Assembly: GCF_013782625.1 (NCBI RefSeq)
Contig: NZ_CP056199.1
Location: forward strand, 3,242,588 to 3,306,587
Source: Enterobacter sp. RHBSTW-00994
GTDB taxonomy: Bacteria > Pseudomonadota > Gammaproteobacteria > Enterobacterales > Enterobacteriaceae
Direction: 5' to 3'
DNA: 64,000 bases
Positions 39,975 to 51,162 of this stretch are shown here, piece by piece. The notes under the pieces were generated by a model that did not search any database, had not been told where the DNA came from, and saw nothing but the letters and a program-made list of their open reading frames with translations. A program made the translations under genes and the position numbers. Position 1 is the stretch's first letter. Each line of letters begins with the position of its first letter.

Positions 39975-40979
39975 ATGGATAATTTCCAGAAAGATATTGA
40001 TGACAGGGCGAATCTGACCCTGTCGAATCGTTTTGAGCTGTTACTGTTCCGTCTCGGCACGTCACTCAATGAAAACAAATCCGAGCTGTTCGGCATTAAC
40101 GTTTTTAAGCTGCGCGAAATTGTACCTATGCCAGAGTTCACCAAACCTGCTGGCATGAAGTCGCCGTTGATGGGAATGGTGAATATTCGCGATCAGGTGA
40201 TCCCGGTCATTGACCTGGCGGCAGTAGCGGGCTGTAAACCAACGACCGGGCTGAACATTCTGTTGATCACTGAATACGCCCGTAGCGTACAGGCATTTGC
40301 CGTAGAGTCTGTTGAAAACATCATGCGTCTGGACTGGAAACAGGTTCACGCAGCGGAAACCGCCGTCAGCGGCCGCTACATCACCAGCATTGCCTGCCTT
40401 GATGAAAAGACCGATACCAACGATCTGGCGATGGTGCTGGATGTTGAACAAATCCTGTATGACATCACCCCGGCGAACCACGATCTGCACGCCACCAACC
40501 TGAAAACGACCAAATTCAATATCAAGTCCGGTGCGGTCGCCATTGTTGCGGAAGACTCTAAAGTCGCCCGCTCGATGCTGGAAAAAGGGTTACAGGCAAT
40601 GGAAATCCCCGCGCAACTGCATATCACAGGCAAAGAAGCATGGGAAAAAATTGGTGTTCTGGCTGCCCAGGCACAGGCGGAAGGTGTACCAATCACTGAC
40701 AAGATTGCGCTGGTGTTAACTGACCTGGAAATGCCGGAGATGGATGGTTTTACGCTGACGCGCAAAATCAAGACCGATCCGTTCCTCAAGGATATTCCTG
40801 TGGTGATCCACTCCTCACTTTCTGGCAATGCCAACGAAGATCACATTCGTAAGGTAAAAGCAGATGGGTATGTGGCGAAATTCGAGCTGAACGAGCTGTC
40901 ATCCGTCATTGAGGAAGTGCTGGAGCGTTCGGTGAAGAAAATAGAGGGACCGTTGATTAGCAGGAAGCAGTTGGCTTAG
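39975..40979 (+). CDS. cheV: Chemotaxis coupling protein CheV
   Basis: CheV joins a CheW-like coupling domain to a response-regulator domain and links chemoreceptors to CheA, with phosphorylation thought to tune adaptation. The 334 residues show the CheW fold at about 15-165 (FGINVFKLREIVPMPEF, GMVNIRDQVIPVIDLAAVAG). The receiver at about 185-320 has AIVAEDSK for the acidic pocket and LVLTDLEMPEMDGF for the phospho-acceptor Asp, with VAKFELNEL in the usual Lys region. It is absent from E. coli K-12 but present at this site in Salmonella. No other chemotaxis gene is nearby; a sigma-28-like promoter precedes it. Confidence 0.94.
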   Translation: MDNFQKDIDDRANLTLSNRFELLLFRLGTSLNENKSELFGINVFKLREIVPMPEFTKPAGMKSPLMGMVNIRDQVIPVIDLAAVAGCKPTTGLNILLITEYARSVQAFAVESVENIMRLDWKQVHAAETAVSGRYITSIACLDEKTDTNDLAMVLDVEQILYDITPANHDLHATNLKTTKFNIKSGAVAIVAEDSKVARSMLEKGLQAMEIPAQLHITGKEAWEKIGVLAAQAQAEGVPITDKIALVLTDLEMPEMDGFTLTRKIKTDPFLKDIPVVIHSSLSGNANEDHIRKVKADGYVAKFELNELSSVIEEVLERSVKKIEGPLISRKQLA

Positions 40980-41005
40980 GTTCGGCGTAGGCGGGTGTCA
41001 TCACC

Positions 41006-41027
41006 CCCTCTCCTCTCAGGGGAGAGG
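41006..41027. repeat. Short hairpin repeat (CCCTCTCCTCTCAGGGGAGAGG)
   Basis: A stem of CCTCTCC / GGAGAGG type lies between convergent cheV and nuoN. It resembles the element near 22172-22199. Confidence 0.5.
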
Positions 41028-41035
41028 ACGCAAAC

Positions 41036-41066
41036 CATAAAAAAACCCGCCGAGGCGGGTTTTTTG
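41036..41066. terminator. Bidirectional terminator between cheV and nuoN
   Basis: The stem CCCGC/GCGGG (extended to CCCGCC/GGCGGG, 41046-41059) is bordered by an A-run on the left and a T-run on the right. It can end cheV on the plus strand and the whole nuo operon on the minus strand, just 13 bp after the nuoN stop. Confidence 0.88.
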
Positions 41067-41078
41067 TTTTTAGCTTGC

Positions 41079-42536
41079 TTACATCAGCGGCATCGCATGC
41101 TGCACGATGGTGATAAGCGGCTGTGGGTAAATGCCGAAGATCAGCACCAGCAGCGCGGAAATCAGTACCACAATACCACCCGCACTGTATTGCCAGTTGG
41201 TTGGTGCATCACGGTTGAGTTGCTGAGGTGCACTCAGGTACAGACTCACCGCCACACGCAGGTAGTAGTACAAACCAATCGCGGAGCCAATAACCACGCC
41301 CGCAGTCAACCACCACAGACCCGCATTCACACCAACGGCCAGCACGTAGAATTTACCGATAAAGCCCAGCGTCATCGGAATACCGGCCAAAGACAGCATC
41401 ATCACCGTCATCACCGCAGACAGAATCGGACGATGCCAGAACAGGCCACGGTAGGAGAACAGAGAGTCCGCATCCGGACCACGGTAAGGGCTGGACATCA
41501 GACTTACCACACCGAACGCACCAAGGCTGCTGAACAGATAACCGGCCAGATAAACGCCCACCGCTTCCATTGACATCTCACCGCTTTGCAGCGCAATCAG
41601 TGCCACCAGCAGGTAGCCCAGATGAGAGATAGAGGAGTAGCCCAGCAGACGTTTGATGTTGGTCTGGCTCAGCGCCATCAGGTTACCGAAGATGATGGAA
41701 ACGAACGCGATAATGCCAAGCACAACACGAACCGCTTCGCTATCGCCCACTGGCGCGTACAGGAACAGACGCATTACCACACCGAAGATAGCAATTTTGC
41801 TTGCTGTCGCCAGGAAGGTAGAGACCGGAGCCGGAGCCCCCTGGTATACGTCTGGCGTCCACAGGTGGAACGGAACCAGAGAGAGTTTAAAGCCGAGGCC
41901 AACAATCATCATGCCCAGACCAGCCAACAGCAGCGGCTCATGCAGCATACCGTCGCCGAGGCTCTTGCCAAGCGCCACGAAAGAGAGGTTACCGGACTGA
42001 GCGTAAATCAGCGCAATACCAAACAGCAGGAACGATGAGGCCGCCGCTGACAGGATGGTGTATTTGATGCTTGCTTCCAGAGAACGCTTCTGACGGAAGG
42101 CGTAACCAATCAGGCCGAACAGCGGCAGAGAGATTAGCTCAATACCGAGGAACAGGGCCGCCAGGTGGTTCGCGTTTGCCAACAGAATGCCACCCAGAGC
42201 AGCAATCAGAACCAGCAGGTAAAACTCTTCTTTATTGTCGTTGTAACCTTCAAGCCACGGATACGCAAAGGTACAGGTTGCCAGGCTCGCCAGCAAAACC
42301 AGACCGGTATAAAGCATGGCATAGCCGTCAACACGCATCAGAGGCGTGACATCCATCGCGCCCGCCTGGCCAACAAACCAGAGGGAAACTAGCGCGGCGT
42401 TCAAACCCAGAACCGACAGCGTCGCATTCAGGAAGTGATTGCGTCGCCACGCAATGGAGAGCATCACAACCACCACCGTCAATCCGACGATCAGCAGCGG
42501 TAGCAGCGCGATCAGTTGTTGTGGAGTTATTGTCAT
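41079..42536 (-). CDS. nuoN: NADH-quinone oxidoreductase subunit N
   Basis: NuoN is one of the three antiporter-like membrane subunits (with L and M) that carry proton-pumping channels of complex I. The 485-residue protein has about 14 membrane helices. Conserved polar residues typical of these subunits are visible in [18 protein letters not shown] and in the lysine-bearing segments [18 protein letters not shown] and [20 protein letters not shown]. Length equals that of E. coli NuoN. It is the last gene of the nuo operon, 6 bp after nuoM, and is followed by a strong terminator. Confidence 0.97.
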   Translation of the reverse strand: MTITPQQLIALLPLLIVGLTVVVVMLSIAWRRNHFLNATLSVLGLNAALVSLWFVGQAGAMDVTPLMRVDGYAMLYTGLVLLASLATCTFAYPWLEGYNDNKEEFYLLVLIAALGGILLANANHLAALFLGIELISLPLFGLIGYAFRQKRSLEASIKYTILSAAASSFLLFGIALIYAQSGNLSFVALGKSLGDGMLHEPLLLAGLGMMIVGLGFKLSLVPFHLWTPDVYQGAPAPVSTFLATASKIAIFGVVMRLFLYAPVGDSEAVRVVLGIIAFVSIIFGNLMALSQTNIKRLLGYSSISHLGYLLVALIALQSGEMSMEAVGVYLAGYLFSSLGAFGVVSLMSSPYRGPDADSLFSYRGLFWHRPILSAVMTVMMLSLAGIPMTLGFIGKFYVLAVGVNAGLWWLTAGVVIGSAIGLYYYLRVAVSLYLSAPQQLNRDAPTNWQYSAGGIVVLISALLVLIFGIYPQPLITIVQHAMPLM

Positions 42537-42542
42537 GGCGAA

Positions 42543-44072
42543 TTACGGCCTTGTAGTAGAAACGGAATTAACAAACCACTGCTGGATATTCCCCATCGCG
42601 GAGTGCGAGGTATCCAGAATCGGCTGCGGGAAGAAGCCCAACAGCACCAGCAGTACGACCAGCAGCAAGATGATGAACAGCTCACGCAGCGACATCCCCG
42701 GCAGTTCTTGTGCAGCAATTTCGCTCTTCGCTTTACCGAAGTAGGCACGGTGCAGCATCGCCAGCGAGTACACTGACGCGAACACCAGACCAAAGGTGGA
42801 AATCACGGTAATCACCGGAACCACTTTGAAGCTGCCGAACAGAATCATAAATTCGCCGACGAAGTTACCGGTTCCCGGCATACCTAAAGTCGCCACTGCG
42901 AAGAACATGGACAGCGCAGGCAACCATTTCATTTTGCCCCACAGTCCACCCATCATACGCATATCACGGGTGTGCAGACGTTCGTACAGCTGACCACACA
43001 GAATAAAGAGACCTGCTGCGGACAGACCGTGCGCAATCATCTGAATCACCGCGCCCTGGTACGCCAGTTGGCTGCCGGTGTAGATCGCAATCAGCACGAA
43101 GCCCATATGGGAAACGGAGGTGTACGCAATCAAACGTTTGATGTCGTACTGGGTGAAGGCCATCCATGCACCGTAGAAGATACCGATCACACCGAGCCAC
43201 ATGGCAATCGGCGCAAACTCAGCGGAGGCGTTCGGGAACAACGGCAGTGCGAAGCGCAGCAGACCGTAGGCAGCGGTTTTGAGCAAAATCCCTGCGAGGT
43301 CAACAGAACCTGCGGTTGGCGCCTGGGAGTGCGCATCCGGCAGCCAGCCATGCAGCGGAACCACGGGCATTTTCACCGCAAAAGCAATGAAGAAACCCAG
43401 CATCAGCAGATATTCAACACCGTGAGACATCGGCGTTTTCAGCAGTTGTTCGTAGTTGAATGTCCAGACACCGGTCGCATTGTAGTGCACGAACACCAGC
43501 GCCAGGATAGCAATCAACATCACCAGACCACTCGCCTGGGTATAGATGAAGAACTTGGTCGCCGCCGTGATACGCGTTTTACCGTCGGATGCTTTATGGC
43601 CCCACAGCGCGATCAGGAAGTACATCGGAACCAGCATCATCTCCCAGAAGAAGAAGAACAGGAACATGTCGATGGCCAGGAACACGCCGATGACGCCACC
43701 CAGGATCCACATCAGGTTCAGGTGGAAGAAGCCCTGGTATTTTTCGATTTCTCGCCAGGAACACAACACCGCCAGAACGCCGAGAAGACCGGTCAGCACG
43801 ACCATCAGCAGCGACAGACCATCAATCGCCAGATGGATCGTAATACCAAAGCGTGGGATCCACGGCAGGATAAATTCAGACTGCCACTGAGGGATACCCG
43901 CAGATTGGGTCAGAGAATAACCTCCCTGCATCCACAGTTGCAGGCCAAGCGCGAGCGTCAATCCCATAGTAATCAGCGCAATCCAGCGCGGCATCTTCAC
44001 GCCAAAGCGTTCAGTCTGCCAGCACAGGAAGCCGCCGATGAAGGGAATTAATATTAGCCAGGGTAGTAACAT
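42543..44072 (-). CDS. nuoM: NADH-quinone oxidoreductase subunit M
   Basis: NuoM is an antiporter-like proton-channel subunit in the membrane arm of complex I. The 509 residues form about 14 membrane helices. Characteristic segments include FFFFWEMMLVPMYFLIALWG (with the key glutamate), AVKMPVVPLHGWLPDAHSQA with a channel lysine, and FTQYDIKRLIAYTSVSHMG. Length agrees with E. coli. It is separated from nuoL by 76 bp that hold a stem-loop, and from nuoN by 6 bp. Confidence 0.97.
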   Translation of the reverse strand: MLLPWLILIPFIGGFLCWQTERFGVKMPRWIALITMGLTLALGLQLWMQGGYSLTQSAGIPQWQSEFILPWIPRFGITIHLAIDGLSLLMVVLTGLLGVLAVLCSWREIEKYQGFFHLNLMWILGGVIGVFLAIDMFLFFFFWEMMLVPMYFLIALWGHKASDGKTRITAATKFFIYTQASGLVMLIAILALVFVHYNATGVWTFNYEQLLKTPMSHGVEYLLMLGFFIAFAVKMPVVPLHGWLPDAHSQAPTAGSVDLAGILLKTAAYGLLRFALPLFPNASAEFAPIAMWLGVIGIFYGAWMAFTQYDIKRLIAYTSVSHMGFVLIAIYTGSQLAYQGAVIQMIAHGLSAAGLFILCGQLYERLHTRDMRMMGGLWGKMKWLPALSMFFAVATLGMPGTGNFVGEFMILFGSFKVVPVITVISTFGLVFASVYSLAMLHRAYFGKAKSEIAAQELPGMSLRELFIILLLVVLLVLLGFFPQPILDTSHSAMGNIQQWFVNSVSTTRP

Positions 44073-44093
44073 GGCGATTTACATTCCTTTTTA

Positions 44094-44112
44094 AGGCCCC
44101 CAGCAGGGGCCT
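44094..44112 (-). other. Intercistronic stem-loop between nuoL and nuoM
   Basis: A 7-bp perfect GC-rich stem AGGCCCC / GGGGCCT with a 5-base loop CAGCA lies in the largest gap in the distal half of the operon. There is no T-tract on the minus strand, so a role in mRNA stability or processing is more likely than termination. Confidence 0.5.
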
Positions 44113-44148
44113 GATTTTCAACGAATTCGAATAAAATTCACTTTACGA

Positions 44149-45990
44149 TCAACGCAAGACCATCAGCAGCGCCAGCACGACAACCGCACCGATGCTCATG
44201 GAGGCCACATACCAGCGCAGATACCCATTCTCACTCAGCAACAGGCCTTTACCTGCAAAGCGAGAAAGGATGGCCGGGATGTTCATCATCGCGTTCATCG
44301 GATCGCGTTTCAGCAGCCACGCAATGCCCAGGAACGGTTTAACGAAGACTTTGTCGTACAGCCAGTCGAAGCCCCACGCGTTGTACCACCATGTGCCCAG
44401 CAAGCGGCCTGGCGCACTGTTGGCAACCGCGGTGACCAGAGTACGTTTGCCCAGCCACAGCCATGCTGCAATCAGAATGCCCGCGATAGCGACCACACCA
44501 GAGGTGATTTCAAGCGTCAGAACGCGACCGTGCTCAAGCTCGGTTGTTGCCGGCAGTACGCCCTGCAACGGTGGCACAATCATCGCGCCAACGAAGGTAG
44601 ACAGTACCAGCAGCACAATCAGCGGCAGATGGTGAGTAATCCCCTTCCCTGCATGAGCGTGAATTTGTTCTTTACCGTGGAATACAATGAAAATCATACG
44701 GAAGGTATACAGAGAGGTCATGAATGCACCGACCAGACCTGCAACCATCAGATTGATATGACCATTCGCCATGGCCCCTGCAAGGATTTCGTCCTTACTG
44801 AAGAAGCCTGCCGTGATCAGCGGCAGTGCCGCCAGCGCTGCGCCCCCCACCAGGAAGCAGAGATAAACCAGCGGAATGGACTTACGCAGACCGCCCATTT
44901 TGAAGATATTCTGCTCGTGGTGACAGGCCAGAATCACGGAACCCGATGACAGGAACAGCAGCGCTTTAAAGAACGCATGCGTCATCAGGTGGAAAATCGC
45001 CGCATCCCATGCCTGAACACCCAGCGCCAGGAACATATAACCAATCTGGCTCATGGTGGAGTAAGCGAGAACACGTTTGATGTCGGTCTGAACCAGCGCA
45101 GCGAAGCCCGCCAACACCAGCGTGACCGCACCCACGATGCCGACCAGATGCAGAATTTCCGGGGTCATCAGGAACAGACCATGGGTACGGGCAATCAGAT
45201 AGACACCCGCAGTAACCATGGTGGCTGCGTGGATCAGCGCCGAGACAGGTGTTGGACCAGCCATTGCATCAGCAAGCCATGTCTGCAATGGCAGTTGCGC
45301 GGATTTACCGACAGCACCACCCAGCAGCATCAGCGTTGCCCACATGAGCATATTATTGCCTGCTTCGAAGTGCGCCGGAGCCAGTTCCACCATTTCGCGG
45401 AAGTTCAGCGTACCCAGTTCGTTGTAGAGAATGAACAGTGCGAAGGCGAGGAAGACGTCACCCACGCGGGTCACGACGAACGCTTTCATCGCCGCTGCGC
45501 CATTCTTCGGATCGGTGTAGTAGAAACCGATCAGCAGGTAAGAGCAGAGACCCACGCCTTCCCAGCCGAGATACATCAGCAGCAGGTTATCAGCCAGCAC
45601 CAGAACAACCATGCTGGCGATAAACAGGTTGGTATAAGCGAAGAAGCGGGAGTACCCCTCTTCACCGCGCATATACCAGGACGCGAACATGTGGATCAGG
45701 AAGCCAACACCGGTAACCACGGAGAGCATGGTCAGAGACAGACCATCCAGCACCAGGTTGAAACCGATGTTGAAATCGCCGACCGACATCCAGGTCCACA
45801 GCGGCACGCTGAACGCCTGCCTGCCGTTGTTAAAGAAGTCGATACCCGCGTACGCTGTCACCAGCGCCGCCAAACCGATAGAGCCAATGCCAACAGTTGC
45901 GGACAGATTCTCAGACCAACGGCCACGAGAAAATGCCAACAGCACGAAGCCAATCAGCGGAAAAATAATGGTTAAGGCAAGCATGTTCAT
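44149..45990 (-). CDS. nuoL: NADH-quinone oxidoreductase subunit L
   Basis: NuoL is the distal antiporter-like subunit of complex I, with its long C-terminal lateral helix that runs along NuoM and NuoN. The 613-residue protein has about 16 hydrophobic segments. The core channel motifs are [42 protein letters not shown] and [20 protein letters not shown]; the last third contains the lateral helix and anchoring segment. It overlaps nuoK by 4 bp at its start. Length and sequence agree with E. coli NuoL. Confidence 0.97.
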   Translation of the reverse strand: MNMLALTIIFPLIGFVLLAFSRGRWSENLSATVGIGSIGLAALVTAYAGIDFFNNGRQAFSVPLWTWMSVGDFNIGFNLVLDGLSLTMLSVVTGVGFLIHMFASWYMRGEEGYSRFFAYTNLFIASMVVLVLADNLLLMYLGWEGVGLCSYLLIGFYYTDPKNGAAAMKAFVVTRVGDVFLAFALFILYNELGTLNFREMVELAPAHFEAGNNMLMWATLMLLGGAVGKSAQLPLQTWLADAMAGPTPVSALIHAATMVTAGVYLIARTHGLFLMTPEILHLVGIVGAVTLVLAGFAALVQTDIKRVLAYSTMSQIGYMFLALGVQAWDAAIFHLMTHAFFKALLFLSSGSVILACHHEQNIFKMGGLRKSIPLVYLCFLVGGAALAALPLITAGFFSKDEILAGAMANGHINLMVAGLVGAFMTSLYTFRMIFIVFHGKEQIHAHAGKGITHHLPLIVLLVLSTFVGAMIVPPLQGVLPATTELEHGRVLTLEITSGVVAIAGILIAAWLWLGKRTLVTAVANSAPGRLLGTWWYNAWGFDWLYDKVFVKPFLGIAWLLKRDPMNAMMNIPAILSRFAGKGLLLSENGYLRWYVASMSIGAVVVLALLMVLR

Positions 45991-46289
45991 CCACGCAACT
46001 CACTTACTGAATCGATGTTCAGGTTCTGGCGGCGACGATGGAGCTGTAGCAACAGCGCCAGGCCAATACTCGCTTCCGCAGCCGCAAGGCTGATGGCGAG
46101 GATATACATCACCTGACCATCGGTCTGGCCCCAGTAGCTACCCGCGACCACAAAGGCCAGCGCGGAGGCGTTGATCATGATTTCCAGCCCAATCAGCATA
46201 AACAGCAGGTTGCGACGGATAACCAGACCGGTCAGACCCAGAACGAATAAAATCGCAGCGAGGATCAGTCCATGTGTTAAGGGGATCAT
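45987..46289 (-). CDS. nuoK: NADH-quinone oxidoreductase subunit K
   Basis: NuoK is a small three-helix membrane subunit of complex I; its buried glutamates form part of the proton path near the quinone module. The 100-residue chain has membrane segments at about 5-25, 30-50 and 63-85, with the conserved Glu in [17 protein letters not shown] (Glu36) and [15 protein letters not shown] (Glu72). It overlaps nuoL and nuoJ by 4 bp each. Confidence 0.96.
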   Translation of the reverse strand: MIPLTHGLILAAILFVLGLTGLVIRRNLLFMLIGLEIMINASALAFVVAGSYWGQTDGQVMYILAISLAAAEASIGLALLLQLHRRRQNLNIDSVSELRG

Positions 46290-46840
46290 GCGCGCTCCTC
46301 CGTTTTTCTTTTCGCGCGGTCATCTGTGCGGTTGCTCAGCACTTCGCCCACACGCTCTTCACGGCCCACGTGGAAGGCAACAACCAGGCCTGCCAGCAGC
46401 AGCATCGAGGCCAGCTCAACCGCCAGGACGTATGGACCAAACAGTGAGATACCCACTTCTTTGGCGCTGATTGGTGTGCCATCGATACCCTGGTCGTTTA
46501 CCCCCAAAATGGCGTAAACAATCACGGCCAGCATGATTGCCGACAGAATCGCCGGTCCAATCCAGACTTGCGGCTTCAGCCACTGACGTTCCTGCTCAAT
46601 TTCGGAGCCGCCCAGATTCAGCATCATGACCACGAAGACGAACAGAACCATAATGGCGCCAGCGTAGACGATAATTTCCAGTGCACCCGCGAAGTGTGCG
46701 CCCAGCGCAAAGAACACCCCGGAAATGGCCAGCAGCGAAATGATTAAGTAAAGCAACGCGTGCACCGGATTGGTGTGCGTAATCACTCGCAACGTAGCCA
46801 GGATGGCGATAAGGCCACAGATATAAAAAGCGAATTCCAT
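46286..46840 (-). CDS. nuoJ: NADH-quinone oxidoreductase subunit J
   Basis: NuoJ is a five-helix membrane subunit of complex I between NuoH/A and NuoK/N. The 184-residue protein has hydrophobic stretches throughout its first 165 residues, and the pi-bulge helix region [26 protein letters not shown] sequence (about 50-75) is conserved. The C-terminal tail is charged ([19 protein letters not shown]). It overlaps nuoK by 4 bp and lies 10 bp after nuoI. Confidence 0.96.
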   Translation of the reverse strand: MEFAFYICGLIAILATLRVITHTNPVHALLYLIISLLAISGVFFALGAHFAGALEIIVYAGAIMVLFVFVVMMLNLGGSEIEQERQWLKPQVWIGPAILSAIMLAVIVYAILGVNDQGIDGTPISAKEVGISLFGPYVLAVELASMLLLAGLVVAFHVGREERVGEVLSNRTDDRAKRKTEERA

Positions 46841-46850
46841 TGCCCTCTCC

Positions 46851-47393
46851 TTACGGTAACAGGCTCTTGACGTCGATAGGCTTAGCTTCGTTCTCTGCTT
46901 CGCCTTTATCTTTGCCGTCGATTGCCATACCCGCCATCCGGTAGAAGTTATATTCCGGGTATTTGCCCGGACCGGAAATCAGCAGATCCTCTTTTTCGTA
47001 CACCAGATCCTGACGCTTATACTCACCCAGTTCGAAGTCTGGAGTCAGCTGAATCGCCGTGGTTGGGCACGCTTCTTCACACAGGCCGCAGAAAATGCAG
47101 CGCGAGAAGTTGATGCGGAAGAATTCCGGATACCAGCGGCCATCTACCGTCTCTGCTTTTTGCAGAGAGATACAGCCTACCGGGCACGCTACCGCACACA
47201 GGTTACAGGCAACGCAGCGCTCCGCACCGTCCGGATCGCGCGTCAGCACAATACGGCCACGGTAGCGCGGCGGAAGATATACCGGTTCTTCCGGGTACAT
47301 CTGGGTTTCGCGTTTGGCAAACGCGTGTAGGCCGATCATCCAGATACTGCGGATCTGGGTCCCAGCGCCTACCAATAGTTCTTTTAAGGTCAT
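46851..47393 (-). CDS. nuoI: NADH-quinone oxidoreductase subunit I
   Basis: NuoI carries the two tetranuclear clusters N6a and N6b that pass electrons from NuoG to NuoB. The 180-residue protein has an amphipathic N-terminus and two ferredoxin motifs, [15 protein letters not shown] (around residue 60-75) and [15 protein letters not shown] (around 99-113), giving eight ligands. The length equals that of E. coli. It lies 13 bp after nuoH and 10 bp before nuoJ. Confidence 0.97.
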   Translation of the reverse strand: MTLKELLVGAGTQIRSIWMIGLHAFAKRETQMYPEEPVYLPPRYRGRIVLTRDPDGAERCVACNLCAVACPVGCISLQKAETVDGRWYPEFFRINFSRCIFCGLCEEACPTTAIQLTPDFELGEYKRQDLVYEKEDLLISGPGKYPEYNFYRMAGMAIDGKDKGEAENEAKPIDVKSLLP

Positions 47394-47406
47394 GGTCTAT
47401 AGCCCC

Positions 47407-48384
47407 TTATGGCTGCTGCCAGAGAATGACAGCCGCCGTTACCAGCAAGTTGACGAGCGTTAACGGCAGGCAAACTTTCCAGCCGAAGGACATTACCTGG
47501 TCATAACGTGGACGGGGTAATGACGCGCGAATCAAAATAAACATCATCATGAAGAACGCGGTTTTCAGCGCGAACCAGATGAACGGCGGTAAGAACGGGC
47601 CATGCCAGCCACCAAAGAACAGCGTTACCATCAACGCGGAAATGGTGACAATACCAATGTACTCGCCCACGAAGAACAGACCGAATTTCATCCCGGAGTA
47701 TTCAATGTGGTAACCGTCGGCCAGTTCCTGTTCGGCTTCTGGCTGGTCAAACGGGTGACGGTGACACACTGCCACCCCCGCAATTGCAAAGGTTACAAAA
47801 CCAAAGAACTGCGGGATAACGTTCCAGATGTCGGCCTGGTTGTTGACGATGTCGGTCATGTTAAATGAACCGGCCTGCGCCACTACGCCCATCAGGGAAA
47901 GACCCAGGAACACTTCGTAGCTGAGCGTCTGCGCGGAAGCACGCATCGCACCCAGCAGGGAGTATTTGTTGTTACTGGACCAACCGGCAAACAGTACCGC
48001 GTAGACCGCGAGGCCTGCCATCATCAGGAAGAACAGAATGCCGATGTTCAGGTCAGCCACAACCCAGGTCGGGCTGACAGGAACGATAGCAAACGCCAGC
48101 AGCAGCGAGGTGAAGGCGATCATTGGAGCAAGCGTAAAGATGACGCGATCCGAGAAACGTGGGATCCAGTCCTCTTTAAAGAACATCTTGATCATGTCCG
48201 CAACCAGCTGGAGTGAACCACCCCAGCCCACGCGGTTAGGTCCGTAACGGTTCTGGAACAGACCGAGCAGACGACGTTCGCCAAAGCTCATGAACGCGCC
48301 ACAGGTGACAACCACCAGCAGAATGACCACCGCCTTGAGAATGCTAATCAGAATGTCGATGAGATCCGGCGTTAACCAACTCAT
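47407..48384 (-). CDS. nuoH: NADH-quinone oxidoreductase subunit H
   Basis: NuoH is the membrane subunit that, with NuoB and NuoD, forms the quinone-binding chamber and the link to proton channels. The 325 residues contain about eight membrane helices. The family signatures [20 protein letters not shown] (first cytoplasmic loop) and [20 protein letters not shown] with its cluster of acidic residues are intact. It overlaps nuoG by 4 bp. Confidence 0.97.
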   Translation of the reverse strand: MSWLTPDLIDILISILKAVVILLVVVTCGAFMSFGERRLLGLFQNRYGPNRVGWGGSLQLVADMIKMFFKEDWIPRFSDRVIFTLAPMIAFTSLLLAFAIVPVSPTWVVADLNIGILFFLMMAGLAVYAVLFAGWSSNNKYSLLGAMRASAQTLSYEVFLGLSLMGVVAQAGSFNMTDIVNNQADIWNVIPQFFGFVTFAIAGVAVCHRHPFDQPEAEQELADGYHIEYSGMKFGLFFVGEYIGIVTISALMVTLFFGGWHGPFLPPFIWFALKTAFFMMMFILIRASLPRPRYDQVMSFGWKVCLPLTLVNLLVTAAVILWQQP

Positions 48385-51107
48385 GCTTGTGCCTCCTGCA
48401 GATTATCCAGACGTGCGCCCGCCAGCACCGGAGCGATGCCCGGCATACCCATCGGCAGACCCACCTGACCCGCACTCAGAGCATCAGAAATGATCAGCGG
48501 CAAGCTGATTGTCTGACCTTCAACACTAAAGGAGATGTTCGATCCCGCATTCACGCCAAGCTTCGCGGCATCTGCCGCATTAAGCTTGATATAAGGCTTC
48601 GGCATACGCTGCTGGAAGACTGGAGAACGCTGGGACATCTCGTCACTACCAAACAGATGGTAGTACGGCGCGATACGCCAGTTGCCTTCCTGCGCTTCGA
48701 AGCTCGCCGGAACAGCAGTGAAATACTCCAACCCGGCGTCGGTCGCTTCGATCAGGCGGACACCCGGATCGCCATGACGTAAGGAGCCACCTACCTCAGC
48801 CTGGAATTTGTTCCATGCCTGCGGGGAGTTCCAGCCCGGAGCCCATGCAAATGGAACCTGTGAGCGAGGTGCTGACGGCTGGTTGTTCCCTTCCATCGAG
48901 AAGGCGAACATCGTGTCTTTATCCTGCGGCTGACGAGGTTCATGCACGCTGATGTTCGCACGCATTGCGGTACGACCACTGTAACGATGCGGTTCACGCG
49001 CCAGTTTCTGACCGCGAATGCGGAAGCTTGCGTCAGGCGCAGCATCTTTAATGCCAGCCAGTTGAGGCAGTTTCTCAACCACCGCGTCGATAACGTGGTC
49101 GAGTTGTGTCCAGTCCACCTCACGGCTCTGCACAGTGCTGTGCAGGGAGTGAAGCCAGCGCCAGCTTTCAAGCATCACGGTGTTGCTGTCGTAGTACGCT
49201 GGGTCATAAACCTGGAAGAAACGCTGGGCGCGGCCTTCGTTGTTGATAACCGTACCGTCGCTTTCTGCAAAACTTGCCGCAGAGAGCACCAGATGCGCTT
49301 TATCCATGATGGCCGTACGCTGATGGTCGATAACCATCACCAATGGTGCTTTAGAGAGCGCGGCGTCAACGCGTGCTGCAGAAGCATGACGATGCAGGTC
49401 GTTTTCCAGCACCACAACGGCGTCAGCAGAACCGGATTCCAGTTCACTTAACGCAGCTTCCAGAGAACCACCGCCAATCATACCCAGACCGATGCTGTTC
49501 ACCGCGCGGGCAATCATGGTTACGCCAACATCCGCACCGCGACCTTTCAGGGCTTTAGCAACGTTTGCTGCCGCCTGAACGATCTCAGTGCTTCCTGCGT
49601 TTGTACCGGAAACGATCAGAGGTTTCTTCGCACCCGCCAGAGCCTGCACGATCACGTCGATCTTATTTTGCAAGTCACGATCCAGTCCTTCAACGGCTGG
49701 CGCGCTGTTATCCAGCGCATGTGCTATCGCAAAACCAAGGCGCGCCTGATCTTCAACCGGTGCGCAGTAAGTCCACGCAGCGATATCGTCCAGACGGGTG
49801 TTGTCGACGTTGGTCACAAACAGGGGATGCTTCGCGCGCTGGCCGATATTGAGGATCGCCGCAATCTGCCAGTCAGCTACTTTCTGTGCTGCTGCCATTT
49901 CACGGGCTTTCCCTTTCACTGCCTGACGAACTGCCAGAGCCGCGCGAGCGCCGGTCTGAGTCAGATCTTCACCCAGCACCAGGACCGCATCATAAGATTC
50001 AATTTCGCGCAGTGCTGGGGTATGAATACCGCCTTCACGCAGCACTTTCAGTACCAGTTGCAGACGTTCCTGCTCGCCCTGAGCGATACCGGTATAGAAG
50101 TTTTCTGCCCCAACCAGTTCACGCAGCGCGAAGTTGCTTTCGATGCTGGCGCGCGGGGAGCCAATACCGATCACCTTCTTAGACTGGCGCAGAATGTCTG
50201 CCGCGCCTTGCATCGCCTGTTCAGCGTTCAGGGTGATCAGGTCATCGCCACGGCGTTGAACCGGCTGACGCGGACGGTCTTTCAGGTTCACATAGCCATA
50301 GCCGAAACGGCCGCGGTCACACAGGAAGTAGTGGTTAACCGTACCGTTATACCGGTTTTCAATACGACGCAGTTCGCCGTAACGCTCACCGGGACTGGTG
50401 TTACAGCCAAGGGAACACTGCTGGCAGATGCTTGGTGCAAACTGCATGTCCCATTTACGGTTGTAACGCTCGGAGTGCGTTTTATCGGTGAATACGCCGG
50501 TCGGGCAGATTTCTACCAGGTTACCGGAGAATTCGCTTTCAAGCACTCCGTCTTCCGGACGACCGAAGTAGACGTTGTCATGTGCGCCATACACGCCCAG
50601 ATCCTGACCGTCTGCATAATCTTTGTAGTAACGCACGCAGCGGTAGCAGGCGATGCAGCGGTTCATTTCGTGAGAGATGAACGGCCCCAGATCCTGGTTA
50701 CGGTGAGTACGCTTGGTAAAGCGATAGCGACGGAAGCTGTGACCTGTCATCACGGTCATATCCTGAAGATGGCAGTTACCGCCCTCTTCACAGACCGGAC
50801 AATCGTGTGGGTGGTTAGTCATTAACCATTCCACAACGCTTTCACGGAACTGTTTTGCTTCTTCGTCATCAATAGAGATAAACGTGCCTTCGGTGGCTGG
50901 TGTCATACAGGACATGACCAGGCGACCACGCGTGTCTTCCGCGTTTTGATATTGCTTCACCGCACACTGGCGGCAAGCACCGACGCTGCCCAGCGCCGGA
51001 TGCCAGCAAAAATACGGAATATCGAGGCCAAGAGACAGACAAGCTTCTAGCAGGTTGTCCGCCCCGTTGACTTCGTATTCTTTGCCGTCTACATGAATCG
51101 TAGCCAT
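48381..51107 (-). CDS. nuoG: NADH-quinone oxidoreductase subunit G
   Basis: NuoG is the largest subunit of the peripheral arm and holds clusters N1b, N4, N5 and the remote N7. The 908 residues start with a 2Fe-2S ferredoxin domain ([19 protein letters not shown], then MSC). The His-Cys3 motif [27 protein letters not shown], and CQQCSLGC with a later Cys for N7 follow. The rest is a molybdopterin-oxidoreductase-like domain without cofactor. The second of two near ATGs (complement of 51105-51107) was chosen because GGAAGC lies 8 bp before it, against 2 bp for the first. Confidence 0.96.
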   Translation of the reverse strand: MATIHVDGKEYEVNGADNLLEACLSLGLDIPYFCWHPALGSVGACRQCAVKQYQNAEDTRGRLVMSCMTPATEGTFISIDDEEAKQFRESVVEWLMTNHPHDCPVCEEGGNCHLQDMTVMTGHSFRRYRFTKRTHRNQDLGPFISHEMNRCIACYRCVRYYKDYADGQDLGVYGAHDNVYFGRPEDGVLESEFSGNLVEICPTGVFTDKTHSERYNRKWDMQFAPSICQQCSLGCNTSPGERYGELRRIENRYNGTVNHYFLCDRGRFGYGYVNLKDRPRQPVQRRGDDLITLNAEQAMQGAADILRQSKKVIGIGSPRASIESNFALRELVGAENFYTGIAQGEQERLQLVLKVLREGGIHTPALREIESYDAVLVLGEDLTQTGARAALAVRQAVKGKAREMAAAQKVADWQIAAILNIGQRAKHPLFVTNVDNTRLDDIAAWTYCAPVEDQARLGFAIAHALDNSAPAVEGLDRDLQNKIDVIVQALAGAKKPLIVSGTNAGSTEIVQAAANVAKALKGRGADVGVTMIARAVNSIGLGMIGGGSLEAALSELESGSADAVVVLENDLHRHASAARVDAALSKAPLVMVIDHQRTAIMDKAHLVLSAASFAESDGTVINNEGRAQRFFQVYDPAYYDSNTVMLESWRWLHSLHSTVQSREVDWTQLDHVIDAVVEKLPQLAGIKDAAPDASFRIRGQKLAREPHRYSGRTAMRANISVHEPRQPQDKDTMFAFSMEGNNQPSAPRSQVPFAWAPGWNSPQAWNKFQAEVGGSLRHGDPGVRLIEATDAGLEYFTAVPASFEAQEGNWRIAPYYHLFGSDEMSQRSPVFQQRMPKPYIKLNAADAAKLGVNAGSNISFSVEGQTISLPLIISDALSAGQVGLPMGMPGIAPVLAGARLDNLQEAQA

Positions 51108-51162
51108 TAGCATGCTTCCAGTTGGCTCAGATTAGCTCTGAGCGTTAATCAAAATTCTGTCT

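Noticed and set aside
42972..44051. 359-codon open frame antisense to nuoM (and a similar 332-codon one at 44977-45975 antisense to nuoL)
   Set aside because: Extremely Gln/His/Arg-rich translations, the usual complement of membrane-protein codons. They are not real proteins.
49668..50825. 385-codon open frame antisense to nuoG
   Set aside because: Antisense shadow of nuoG without start signal.
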